64,000 bases of DNA, from the NCBI RefSeq assembly GCF_023277745.1, contig NZ_CP086322.1, forward strand, positions 6,324,001-6,388,000, in the 5' to 3' direction. The translations under genes and the position numbers were made by a program. A model generated the notes under the pieces. That model was not told the origin of the DNA. It made no database searches and saw nothing but the letters and a program-made list of their open reading frames with translations. The DNA is from Streptomyces halobius (GTDB taxonomy: Bacteria > Actinomycetota > Actinomycetes > Streptomycetales > Streptomycetaceae). The number at the start of each line of letters is the position of its first letter. The stretch's first letter is position 1. Positions 49,992 through 58,283 of the stretch are shown here, in pieces.

Positions 49992-52856
49992 TCACACCCA
50001 CGTCCTGGGGCGGAAGCGGTTGGCCCGTTCCACCAGCTCGATCCTTTCGTCACCACGCTCCGCCAGCCGCGCGAGCAGGCGGTACGACCGCTCCAGCCCG
50101 AACCGCAGGCCGCGTTCGTCCAGCGTGCTGCCGAGCAGCGCCGGGCGCCCCTGGGGGGCGTGCCCGCCGTCCGGCCGGGCACCGTGGCAACCGGAGAGTA
50201 CCCAGTCCAGGGCGCTGCCCAGTACCTCGGTGGTGAGGTGTTCGCGGCGCTCGGCGTCCAGCCCGAAGTCCGCGAGGGCTTCGACCTCTTCGGCGGCGGC
50301 CCGCAGGTCGGGCAGCAGCGGATCGTGGGGGGAGCGCCGGCGCAACCGGGCGCGGACCGCCGCGATCCGTGCCGCGGTGTAGTGGATGGACGACTCCGGG
50401 ACGGACTCCAGCGCCTCGACGGCGCCCGGCCGGTCGCCCGTGGCCAGCCGCACCCGGGCCAGTCCGAACGCGGCGCTGACATAGCTGTGATCGGTCGCCC
50501 ACACCAGGCGGTAGTACTCGGTGGCGTTGTCCAACTGACCCAGCAGTTCCGCGCAGACGGCCAGTGCCAGCTTCGGCGCGGCCTCTCCGGGGAAGGCGTC
50601 GTAGACCGCGTCGAAGGACAGCGCGGCGCTTTCGTGGTCGCCGGCCGTCAATGACACCAGGCCGTGGTTCCACACCACCCGCCAGTCGGCGCCCCATTCC
50701 TCGCCGGGCTGCGACTCGATGGCCTGCAGCGCCTCCCGCGCCGCCCCGGCCTCCCCCGTCTCCAGGTGGGCGCGCAGTGCCCGCAGCCGGGTCTCCAGGG
50801 AGTCGGCGGGCGCGGAGCGCAGCGCGGCGATCACCTCTCCGGGGCCGGCGGACATCAGCCCGGCCAGGAAACCGGCGTTGGGGTCGGCCGGGTCCACCCG
50901 TGGCGCCGGCAGCGTGAGCGCGGCGGCACCGGTGTCGAGGGGGCGCAGCGCGGGGCCACCGGGGGCGGCGGCAGCCCGACCAGGTCCGTCCGGCCCGCCC
51001 GCCGCCTCGCTCTCGTACGCGGCCCGCCCCGGCAGCGCAGCCGCAGCGGCAGTCGGCTCCAGAGCCACCGACCGCCCCGTCACGCCACCGGAGCCCGCCC
51101 GCGCTCTCTGGCCCGTCACCCCACCGGAGCCCGCCCGCGCTCTCTGGCCCGTCACCCCACCGGAGCCTGCCCGCGCCCTCCGCCCGCGGTGCACCGTCCG
51201 GGCGCCCAGCAGCGAACCGTCCCCCTGCTCCGCCGCCACCAATTCCGTGTCGACCACACGGAGTTCAGGACCGAACAGCACGGACAGCGACGGCCGCTGC
51301 TCACCCGTCTGCAGTGCCACGACCTCCCGCAGCACGCCCGTCAGCTGCTCGGCCATCTCCTCCGCGGACGCGAATCTGCGGGCCCGGTCCGGGTCCGTGG
51401 CGCGCACCAGCAGCCGGTAGAAGGACTCGTACGTACGGAAGACCTCGATGTTGTCCGGGTCCGGAAGGGAGTCCGCGAAGACGTTCGTATAGCCCTGGAA
51501 GTCGAAGGTGAGGACGGCGAGGGTGCGCGCGACCGTATAGAGGTCGGAGGCGACCGACGGGCCCAGCTCGGCGACCTCGGGCGCCTGATAGCCGATCGTG
51601 CCGTAGATCGGGCTCTCGTGGTCGTCCCTCCGGCGCACCGCACCCATGTCGATCAGCTTGAGCCGGTCATCCTGCTGGATGGCGTTGTCGACCTTGAAGT
51701 CGCAGTACAGGAGGTTGCGGCTGTGCAGATGGCCGAGCGCCTCCAGCGCCTCGATGCCGTAGGCGCAGGCTTGCTCGACCGGCAGCGGATCGCGCCGCCC
51801 CTGGGGCGTGCGCCGTCCGTTGGCGATGTCCTTGAGCGAGGTGCCGCCGACGTACTCCATGACGATGTAGCCGTCCAGGCTGCCCGTCGACGGGTCGAGA
51901 TGCTCCACGAAGTTATAGATCCGCACGATGTTGGAGTGCTCGATCTCGGCGAGGAACCGCCGCTCGGACACCGCCGCCGCCAGCGCTTCCTCGTCGCCGG
52001 TGTCCAGCAGGCCCTTGAGCACCACCCAGCGGTCGGACACCGCGCGGTCCGTCGCGAGATAGATCCAGCCGAGCCCGCCGTGCGCCAGGCAGCCCACGAC
52101 CTCGTACTGGCCGTGCACGAGGTCACCGGGCCGCAGCTTGGGCACAAAGCTGTACGGATGGCCGCACTTGGCGCAGAACCCTTCGGTGCGGCCGGGGCGT
52201 TCACCGCGCGACCGCCCCACCGGTGCCCCGCATTCCCCACGGCTGCAGAACCGCTTCCGTTCCGGGACCTCCGGATTCTCCAGCACCGCCGTGCGCGGAT
52301 CGGGGCGCGGCACCTCCGGCACCGTCACCAGGCCCGCGCCCAGTCGCCCCCGGCCCGACCCCGCACCCGAGCCGCTGCCCGCGCTGCGCACGGAGACCGG
52401 CACCGATGCCATCCCGCGCGTCGGTTCGCCGCCGGACAGCGAGCGCGACAGTCGCCCGGACACCGAACGCCGGGACGGCGAAGAGCGGGATGCGCTGGAA
52501 GAACGGGGGGAGGGGTGGGAGGAGCGTGGAGGGCGGGAGGAGTTGGAGGAATGGGGGGAGGGAGGGCAGTGGGAAGAGGGGGATGAGGGGGAGGAAAGGG
52601 GCGACGCCGACCGCTCCGTGGGGGGCGAACCGGCGGCGTGGGTGGCGGCCGTGAGCGGAGACCAGGCCGGGCCGCCGGGCATCACGCTCGCGCACGTCCG
52701 GTTCGTCACCGCCGTGGGCGGCGCGGAGAGCAGGCCGTCCGGTGAGACGACCGGAGGCAGACCGCAGATGTCGCAGTAGAGCTCGCCACCGCCCACGTCC
52801 TCATAGCGGCCGGCGCACTCCCGCCGCTGGCATGCGGTCCCCGCCCCTTCCGTCAC
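49992..52856 (-). CDS. pknG: PknG-type serine/threonine protein kinase
   Basis: 954-residue soluble kinase. An N-terminal ribbon (CQRRECAGRYEDVGGGELYCDICG), a Ser-rich disordered part (about 50-120) and a rubredoxin-like cysteine module (CSRGECGAPVGRS ... FCAKCGHPYSF) precede the catalytic domain at about 230-500: VGCLAHGGLGWIYLATDR, WVVLKGLL (ATP lysine), SRNLLYCDFKVDNAI (catalytic loop) and LKLIDMGAV replacing DFG, all PknG-like. A linker with three RARAGSGGVTGQ repeats leads to tetratricopeptide helices filling the last 300 residues. In mycobacteria PknG senses amino acids through GlnX/GlnH and phosphorylates an FHA protein that restrains 2-oxoglutarate dehydrogenase; both partner genes are upstream here. 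The GTG start at 52856 overlaps the stop of the coiled-coil gene, with AAGGGGGA before it. Confidence 0.94.
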   Translation of the reverse strand: MTEGAGTACQRRECAGRYEDVGGGELYCDICGLPPVVSPDGLLSAPPTAVTNRTCASVMPGGPAWSPLTAATHAAGSPPTERSASPLSSPSSPSSHCPPSPHSSNSSRPPRSSHPSPRSSSASRSSPSRRSVSGRLSRSLSGGEPTRGMASVPVSVRSAGSGSGAGSGRGRLGAGLVTVPEVPRPDPRTAVLENPEVPERKRFCSRGECGAPVGRSRGERPGRTEGFCAKCGHPYSFVPKLRPGDLVHGQYEVVGCLAHGGLGWIYLATDRAVSDRWVVLKGLLDTGDEEALAAAVSERRFLAEIEHSNIVRIYNFVEHLDPSTGSLDGYIVMEYVGGTSLKDIANGRRTPQGRRDPLPVEQACAYGIEALEALGHLHSRNLLYCDFKVDNAIQQDDRLKLIDMGAVRRRDDHESPIYGTIGYQAPEVAELGPSVASDLYTVARTLAVLTFDFQGYTNVFADSLPDPDNIEVFRTYESFYRLLVRATDPDRARRFASAEEMAEQLTGVLREVVALQTGEQRPSLSVLFGPELRVVDTELVAAEQGDGSLLGARTVHRGRRARAGSGGVTGQRARAGSGGVTGQRARAGSGGVTGRSVALEPTAAAAALPGRAAYESEAAGGPDGPGRAAAAPGGPALRPLDTGAAALTLPAPRVDPADPNAGFLAGLMSAGPGEVIAALRSAPADSLETRLRALRAHLETGEAGAAREALQAIESQPGEEWGADWRVVWNHGLVSLTAGDHESAALSFDAVYDAFPGEAAPKLALAVCAELLGQLDNATEYYRLVWATDHSYVSAAFGLARVRLATGDRPGAVEALESVPESSIHYTAARIAAVRARLRRRSPHDPLLPDLRAAAEEVEALADFGLDAERREHLTTEVLGSALDWVLSGCHGARPDGGHAPQGRPALLGSTLDERGLRFGLERSYRLLARLAERGDERIELVERANRFRPRTWV
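51076..51183. repeat. Three 36-bp tandem repeats inside pknG
   Basis: A 36-bp unit containing CCACCGGAGCCCGCCCGCGC occurs three times without gaps. In the gene it encodes RARAGSGGVTGQ three times between the kinase and TPR domains. In-frame, so the linker length can change without breaking the protein. Confidence 0.93.
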
Positions 52857-54178
52857 GATTCCCCCTTGTGCTCCGCCTCGTACGGAACAAACGCTTCCGC
52901 AGCCGCTTGCTGATAGCGCCACACCGCCTGCTCCGCCACCCGCAGATCACACGGCGCGCTCCACAGCATCCGGCGGGCCGCGTCATACCGCTCCATCAGC
53001 AGCGGATCCTCGGCCAGGCCGTACCGGACGACCTTCGCCCGGTACGCGTCCAGCCGGCCGCGCAGCTCAGCGCGCACCGCCAGCGGGGCCGTCACCGCGG
53101 TGAGCGACTCCCGGGCGCGGTGCAGTTCGTCCTCCGCCTGCTGCTCCAGGCTGTCCAGCAGCGGCGACAGACGGTGCCACTGCGCACGTCTGCGGTAGTC
53201 GGCGGCTGCCGCCAACTGCTCGTGCAGCGCCGTCGACGGGCCGCTGACCGCCGGCACCTCGGAGGCGGCGATCTTCGCCAGCACCTCACCGCGGGCCTGC
53301 CGCGCCTCGGTCAGCGTGCGGTCCGCCCGGGAGAGGATGTCGCGCAGCTGCATCAGCCGCCGCTCCGCGTCCTGCCGGACGTCCAGTACCGCCTCCACCT
53401 CACGCCGGATGTCCTCCAGCCCGCGGGCCGCACGGTCGTAGCGCGCGGTGTCCGGCCGTCCGCCACCGGGCGCGGAACTCCCCGTCGACGACGACACCCA
53501 GAACGCCAGCGGATCCGAGATCACCTGGCCGCGCAGCCGCGCCAGCTCGTCCGTGATCCGCTCCAGGTCGTCGCCCGCCGGATGCTCCCCGGGGCGTACC
53601 CCCACCGAATGCGCCAGCGAACGCACCCGCTGCAACTCGGCGGACAGCAGGTCTATCCGGGCCGGCAGCGCCGACCAGACGGTGTCGGCGGCGACGATGA
53701 CATCGAGCGACCGCGCGTACAGCCCGTTGATCCGCTCGACGAGGCCCTCCAGGCTGAACTGCTCGCTCAGCGGGGTCGGCCCGCTCTCCGGGCCGCCGTC
53801 CGCCGCGGTCGCGCCCGGGACGGTCAGGGCGTTGCCGTGCAGCATGGCCGTCAGCTCCGCGAGGTCGTCGGGGGACGGCCAGCGGCGCCGCGCACGCAGT
53901 TCCCGTGCCGCCGTCAGCGCGGCCGTATAGATGTCGAAGAGCGACCAGAGGACGGTGATGGACCGCTCGGTGGCGGCCCAGCGCTCCTTGGTGATGCCGG
54001 ACAGGTCGGCGCCCTCCAGCAGCCTGCGGCCCGCGTGGTCCTGCAACGCGAGCAGTGACGTCTCGATCGCCTCGTACTCGGCGCCGAGCCGCGCCAGGGC
54101 ACGATCCACCTCCTCCCGGTCCAGCACCGGGGCACAGTGCCTCCCCGCGGAACCGGGGAGGGGGTCGGGGACCCCCAT
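52853..54178 (-). CDS. Coiled-coil protein of the pknG cluster
   Basis: 441 residues, almost wholly alpha-helical, soluble. From LDREEVDRALARLGAEYEAIETSLLALQDHAGRRLLEGADLSGIT through TKERWAATERSITVLWSLFDIYTAALTAARELRARRRWPS, and in RYDRAARGLEDIRREVEAVLDVRQDAERRLMQLRDILSRADRTLTEARQ, heptad-like patterns are clear. No catalytic motif. It sits between glnH and pknG and overlaps pknG by four bases, so it probably takes part in the same signalling, for example as a scaffold. The first 14 residues (MGVPDPLPGSAGRH) are encoded by a short Streptomyces-type palindromic repeat, so an insertion seems to have replaced the original start. A GTG at 54127 (VLDREEV) is an alternative, but only the ATG has GAGAGGTGA before it. 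Confidence 0.82.
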   Translation of the reverse strand: MGVPDPLPGSAGRHCAPVLDREEVDRALARLGAEYEAIETSLLALQDHAGRRLLEGADLSGITKERWAATERSITVLWSLFDIYTAALTAARELRARRRWPSPDDLAELTAMLHGNALTVPGATAADGGPESGPTPLSEQFSLEGLVERINGLYARSLDVIVAADTVWSALPARIDLLSAELQRVRSLAHSVGVRPGEHPAGDDLERITDELARLRGQVISDPLAFWVSSSTGSSAPGGGRPDTARYDRAARGLEDIRREVEAVLDVRQDAERRLMQLRDILSRADRTLTEARQARGEVLAKIAASEVPAVSGPSTALHEQLAAAADYRRRAQWHRLSPLLDSLEQQAEDELHRARESLTAVTAPLAVRAELRGRLDAYRAKVVRYGLAEDPLLMERYDAARRMLWSAPCDLRVAEQAVWRYQQAAAEAFVPYEAEHKGES

Positions 54179-54522
54179 CGATCACCTCTCCAATACGCGT
54201 ACGGTGCACGGCGGTTGGTGCGCCTGGGTCGCTGCTGCGGTGTGCTGTTCCCTCACTTCCCCATAGTGACGGCATCTTCGCGTGGTGACTGCTCCGGTAC
54301 CGACGGCGGCGACGCTTTCGCCGCCTGCCCGTCTCGCACCGGCCCCGTCCCGACCGTCCCCGCCTTCCCCCTCCTTCCCCCTTCCTTCTCCCTCCTTCTC
54401 TTTCTGTCTCCATAGTGACGGCATCGGCCACCCTGCGGGGCGATCGGTCACTGTCGGTCGCCGTTGGCCGCAAGAAGCCGCCGTTGGCTGCCAGAAGCCG
54501 TCGTCAGCTGCTATAAGCCGCC
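54179..54522. other. Intergenic region with duplicated 15-mer and pyrimidine tract
   Basis: 344 bp between glnH and the coiled-coil gene. CATAGTGACGGCATC occurs twice in direct orientation (54262-54276 and 54411-54425), 149 bp apart. Just before the second copy lies a pyrimidine tract of about 50 bases (54357-54410) of CCTT/CTCC phrases. Near 54461-54521 a GCCGYYGTTGGCYGCMAGAA-like phrase recurs three times with changes. No gene. A promoter for the coiled-coil/pknG/PP2C part is likely to lie here. Confidence 0.6.
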
Positions 54523-55638
54523 TCAGTCGCGGTACTCCGGCGACGGCGGCCCCGATATCCCGGGCAGATCGGCCCGCAGCCAGGTGCGGTACGCCCGCAT
54601 CCAGGGGCTGTCGGCCCCGCCGCTCCGGTAGTCCTCCAGGACCTTGTTGACCCGCCGGACCAGATCCGTGTCGTCCCGGTTCATCGCCACGCCGTACGGC
54701 TCGTCGGTGAACGGCTCACCCTTCAGCTCGACCGTCGGATCCTGCGCCGCCTGCGCCGCGGCCAGCGCGTTGTCCGTCACCACCGCGTCCGCCGCACCGA
54801 GCTGCAGCCTTACCAGACAGTCGAGTTGGTTGGGCACCGTCAGCACCTTCGCGCCGTGCGGCCGCGCCGCCAGCTCCGACTCGCCCGTCGAACCCGCCGC
54901 CGTGCACACCCGCTTCCCGCGCAGCGAACCGTCGAACGCCTTGATCTTCGACTTCTTCGGGGCGAGCACCTGCTGCCCGCCCTGGAAGTACGCGGTCGAG
55001 AACGCCACCCGCTTCTTGCGGGCGCAGTTGATCGTCATCGTCCGCACCACCATGTCGACGGTGCGCCGCTGGAGCGCGGGTATCCGCCGGTTGGTCGGCA
55101 CGGCCTGAAAGACGACCTTGGCGTCCGGGCCGAGGATGTCCTTGGCGATCGCCCGCGCCAGATCGATGTCAAAGCCCTCCAGCTTGCCGGTGCCGGGGTT
55201 GCGATACCCCCACCGGTAGGTGTTCTGGTCGACGCCTACGACCAGTTGGCCCTTCTTCTTGATCCGCTCCACCGCCGCGCCGTCATCCGAGGACGGCCGC
55301 AGACTCTCCGCGGCGTTCCGCGACGTGCAGGTCGTCGCGGCGGGGTGGGGGGCTCCCCTGTGCATGGGGGTCCCCCCTGTTCGAGCGGAGTCGAGAACTT
55401 GGGGGAGCAGTCGAGAGCTTGGGGAAGCATGCGCCGTCCCCGGATCGTACGGACGAGGCACCGCCGGCCCGGACGAGCCACGCCCGCCTTCCGCGACCTC
55501 ACCGCCCAGCGTGGGCACCAGCACGGCCGCGGCCGCCGTCATCACACACATGCCCGCCACGACGGGCGCCAGAGCGGCACGCAGATTCCGCAACCCTCGC
55601 GCGCACCCCCTCATGTCCCCCTCACCAGGCCCCCTCAC
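54523..55638 (-). CDS. glnH: Glutamate/amino-acid-binding protein, GlnH type
   Basis: 371 residues, exported. A membrane-spanning start (RNLRAALAPVVAGMCVMTAAAAVLVPTLGGE) lacks a lipobox cysteine, so it is anchored or released rather than a lipoprotein. The binding domain (residues about 125-360) belongs to solute-binding family 3: LVVGVDQNTYRWGYRNPGTGKLEGFDIDLARAIAKDILG, FQAVPTNRRIPALQRRTVDMVVRTMTINCARKKRVAFSTAYF and GLAMNRDDTD-like GVAMNRDDTDLVRRVNKVL. In mycobacteria GlnH binds aspartate/glutamate and signals through GlnX to PknG. Between residues about 75 and 100 the segment PQVLDSARTGGTPMHRGAP is the translation of an inserted repeat. The GTG start at 55638 overlaps the glnX stop; an ATG 24 bases later is an alternative. 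Confidence 0.9.
   Translation of the reverse strand: MRGPGEGDMRGCARGLRNLRAALAPVVAGMCVMTAAAAVLVPTLGGEVAEGGRGSSGPAVPRPYDPGTAHASPSSRLLPQVLDSARTGGTPMHRGAPHPAATTCTSRNAAESLRPSSDDGAAVERIKKKGQLVVGVDQNTYRWGYRNPGTGKLEGFDIDLARAIAKDILGPDAKVVFQAVPTNRRIPALQRRTVDMVVRTMTINCARKKRVAFSTAYFQGGQQVLAPKKSKIKAFDGSLRGKRVCTAAGSTGESELAARPHGAKVLTVPNQLDCLVRLQLGAADAVVTDNALAAAQAAQDPTVELKGEPFTDEPYGVAMNRDDTDLVRRVNKVLEDYRSGGADSPWMRAYRTWLRADLPGISGPPSPEYRD
55352..55432. repeat. Streptomyces short palindromic repeat inserted in glnH
   Basis: GGGGAGCC...CATGGGGGTCCCCCC, CTGTTCGAGCGGAGTCGAG and AACTTGGGGGAGCAG follow each other, with a second GTCGAGAGCTTGGGGAAGC. This is the kind of small repeat scattered through Streptomyces chromosomes (GGGGTCCCCC, then TCGAG and CTTGGGGGAG). 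It kept the reading frame. Confidence 0.7.
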
Positions 55639-57005
55639 CGGTACTCCGACAGCCTGCGCGCGATGCCCAGCACCGCACCCGCCGCCCCGACCACGGCCAG
55701 CACCGCGGCACCCACCGCCAGCCCGCCCAGCGCCTCCCGCCCGCCGTCCGCCGCCGACCGGAACTCGTCCTGCTCGTGCGCCAGCGCCTTCCGCAGCGCC
55801 GCATCCACCCGGTCGAAGGACTCACGGGTGGGCCGGTCCGTACCGATCACCTTGGCCAGCGCCTGGTCGTAATCGCCCTTGTCGTCCGCCGCCCGCGCCT
55901 CGGCATGCCGCGCCTGCCACTGCCGTACCTGCGCCAGCGCGTCCCGCACCGGGCGCCGCCCCGCGTCATCGTCCGCCAGTTCCAGCGCCGCCCCCAGCCG
56001 GCCGCCCGCCGCCGCGTCACCTCCCGCCAGGGACTTCATTCCGGAGCGGAAGCCGGTCTCATAGAAATCCTTCTGGTCCTTGGTCAGCACCGCCCCGCGC
56101 GCCACCAGCGTCAGATTCTCGTCCCCGCGCGCCTGCAGCGCATCGATCCGCGCCTCATTGAGCACCCGCAACGATCGGGCACCGTGCTCATACGCGTCAC
56201 TCAGCCCCGCACGCGCCACCGAATGCCCGACCACCAGCCACACCAGGACGGCGACGGACGCCGCCGTCGCGGCCAACAGCCCCTGATTGAACACCCGGTG
56301 GGTACGCCGGTAATGACGGCGCTGCGCCCACCCCAGGGCGCCGATGGCCACCGCCCCGGCCGCCAGCGCCCACCACGGCCACGCCTTCGCCGAGGCGTAG
56401 TCCTCCGCCAGGCGGTCCGTCTCCGTGTCGTACAACGCCCGTGCCGCCGGGAGGAGTTCCGTGCGCATCCGGTCATTCGCATACCGCAGATACGCGCCAC
56501 CCAACGGCAGCCCCTGCCGGTTGTTCGTCCGCGCCGTCTCGACCAGTCCCGCATACCGCGGCAGCAGTCTGCTGAGCTTCGCTATCTGCCGGTCCGCCGC
56601 ATCCGAACCCCGGGTGTTCGCCGATGCCTTGACCAGCAGCTGGGATGCCGTCGCGATATCCGCGGCATAGCGGTCGCGGGTGGCCTCGCTCTCCTCGGCA
56701 CCGGCCAGAAAGCCCCCGGCGGCCGTCGTATCGGCGTCCGCCAGCGAACGGTGGATACGCGCCGCGTCCGCGCTCAACGGCTGGCTGCGCCTGACGACGT
56801 CGTCCGCGGTCGCCGCGCGGTCCGCCACCTGCCAGGCCGTGACCGCGCCGAACACCAGCACCAGCAGGGCGAGTACCGCACCGATCACCCGCAGTCTGCC
56901 GGGCTCGGTCGTCACCGCGGCACGCACCTCGTCCAGCCCGTCGGCCCACGCGGTACGGCGCCCCGACGCGGACGCCGACTCGCTGCTGGTCGACACGGAC
57001 GACAC
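55635..57005 (-). CDS. glnX: Membrane sensor of the glnH/pknG pathway (GlnX-like)
   Basis: 456 residues. One span near the N-terminus (RLRVIGAVLALLVLVFGAVTAWQVA) leads into an extracytoplasmic four-helix bundle (SLADADTTAAGGFLAGAEESEATRDRYAADIATASQLLVKAS ...). Two central spans (WPWWALAAGAVAIGALGW and GLLAATAASVAVLVWLVVGHSVA) border a short cytosolic loop, RRHYRRTHRVFNQG. A second helical extracytoplasmic bundle follows, and a final span (LGGLAVGAAVLAVVGAAGAVLGIARRL) ends in SEYR. This doubled 4HB plan fits GlnX, which couples GlnH binding outside to PknG inside. The start is the GTG at 57005 with GGGGGAGG before it; a longer frame to 57182 is not supported. It is first in the leftward cluster and overlaps glnH. 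Confidence 0.87.
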   Translation of the reverse strand: MSSVSTSSESASASGRRTAWADGLDEVRAAVTTEPGRLRVIGAVLALLVLVFGAVTAWQVADRAATADDVVRRSQPLSADAARIHRSLADADTTAAGGFLAGAEESEATRDRYAADIATASQLLVKASANTRGSDAADRQIAKLSRLLPRYAGLVETARTNNRQGLPLGGAYLRYANDRMRTELLPAARALYDTETDRLAEDYASAKAWPWWALAAGAVAIGALGWAQRRHYRRTHRVFNQGLLAATAASVAVLVWLVVGHSVARAGLSDAYEHGARSLRVLNEARIDALQARGDENLTLVARGAVLTKDQKDFYETGFRSGMKSLAGGDAAAGGRLGAALELADDDAGRRPVRDALAQVRQWQARHAEARAADDKGDYDQALAKVIGTDRPTRESFDRVDAALRKALAHEQDEFRSAADGGREALGGLAVGAAVLAVVGAAGAVLGIARRLSEYR

Positions 57006-57305
57006 GGAACCTCCCCCTCGGTCGCTGACGGCCGGCCCGGCTCCCGCGCGGCACTCCCATCGAGCGCTCACGAGAACAGGTGCACGGTCAGCAGTATGTC
57101 CGCAGCCACTGACAACCACACGGCACTTGACCCGATCTTGTGCGGATCGCGAGGCGCGAAGCGCCCCCTCCGTGCCGGACATGTCTGCTCATGGGATGCC
57201 ATTCCGCGAGGTCGGGCCCGACGCCTCTCGCCGGGGAGCAGTGGAGTCCAGGGGAGGGGCCCGGGGAGGGGCCCGGTGTGACGGCCGGCGCGCGATACCA
57301 ACGAC
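57006..57305. other. Upstream region of the glnX-led cluster
   Basis: 300 bp that should hold the glnX promoter, leftward, and the 3' end of the dehydrogenase transcript. GGGAGGGGCCC and GGGGAGGGGCCC are direct copies near 57253-57280. No convincing -10/-35 pair and no gene. Confidence 0.4.
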
Positions 57306-58055
57306 CTACGCCAAATACCCGCCGTCAATAGTCAGCACGCTCCCCGTGACGAACGACGCCTCCGGGCCGGCAAGGAAGACGATGCCTGCCGCGACCTCCT
57401 CCGGGCGTCCGTAGCGGCCCAATGCGTTGACCGAGCGCTGGACGTCCGCCGTTTCTCCGTCCGGTGAGTTCATGTCGGTGGCGACGGATCCGACCTGCAG
57501 GACGTTGACGGTGATGCCGCGGGGGCCCAGGTCGCGCGCCGCGCCCTTGGTGTAGCCGATGACGGCGGATTTGGCCGCCGCGTAGTCGGCTATGCCCTGG
57601 AAGATGGCGTGCTCCGCCAGGGCCGATCCGACGGTGATGATCCGGCCGCCGTCGCCCATGACGGGGCCCGCGGCCCGGATCGCCGCCACCACGCCGCCGA
57701 CGTTGATGTCGAACTGGCGGTCAAGGGCCGGGGTGTCGCTGTCGGGTGCGTCGACGCGGCCGGTCACGAAGACCCCGGCGTTGTTCACGAGGATGTCGAG
57801 CGTGCCGAACGTCTCGACGACCTCGGCGACGAGCCCGGCGACCTGGCCGGGGTCGGCCTGGTCGGCCTGGAACGCGGCGGCACGGGCCCCGATGGCTTCG
57901 AGGCCGGCGACGACCTCCCGGGCCTTGCCGTGGGAGGCGGCGTAGCCGATCGCCACATCGGCGCCTTCCGCGGCCAGCGCACGGGCGGTCGCCGCACCGA
58001 TGCCGCGCGAACCACCGGTTACCAGGGCCACTTTGCCGTTGAGCTTCTTCGACAT
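57306..58055 (-). CDS. Short-chain dehydrogenase/reductase (SDR)
   Basis: 249-residue classical SDR. VALVTGGSRGIGAATARALAAEGADVAIGYA holds the TGxxxGxG dinucleotide site; the basic/small residues after the second strand (GYAASHGKA) suggest NADP(H). ILVNNAGVF, the catalytic serine in TVGSALAEHAIFQGIADYAAAKSAV with Y and K of YxxxK, and PGxxx-like QVGSVATDMNSPDGE follow; FLAGPEASFVTGSVLTIDGGYLA is the normal end. It resembles 3-oxoacyl-ACP reductase-type enzymes, but the substrate is unknown. It is a single-gene unit. The AT-rich upstream region holds a possible operator at 58189-58202, though no TetR gene is next to it. Confidence 0.92.
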   Translation of the reverse strand: MSKKLNGKVALVTGGSRGIGAATARALAAEGADVAIGYAASHGKAREVVAGLEAIGARAAAFQADQADPGQVAGLVAEVVETFGTLDILVNNAGVFVTGRVDAPDSDTPALDRQFDINVGGVVAAIRAAGPVMGDGGRIITVGSALAEHAIFQGIADYAAAKSAVIGYTKGAARDLGPRGITVNVLQVGSVATDMNSPDGETADVQRSVNALGRYGRPEEVAAGIVFLAGPEASFVTGSVLTIDGGYLA

Positions 58056-58186
58056 GGGACGGTCAGCTCCGTTCGGAGTGCTGTAGCCAGTGGCTACTGG
58101 CCATCTGACGCCTGGCTCTCTGATCACCGAGCACGTGGTCGTCCGGCTCTTGGCCAACTGACTCTTGGTCATCGGTTACGCAGTTA

Positions 58187-58204
58187 TGTACTAGTCGATC
58201 TAAA
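58187..58204 (-). promoter_or_regulatory. Possible TetR-type operator/promoter of the SDR gene
   Basis: TACTAGTCGATCTAAA: TAG and CTA half-sites around TCGAT within the lowest-GC 40 bp of this area, next to ATAACT and ACATAA words on the minus strand. SDR genes of this kind are often under TetR control. The call rests on form only. Confidence 0.35.
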
Positions 58205-58283
58205 ATGAACCATACAGGAGACGCCCGCGCCTCTCCAGCAGGAAGCCCCGGGGAGTTGGGAGGGAGGGGCCGGCTACGGAGCG

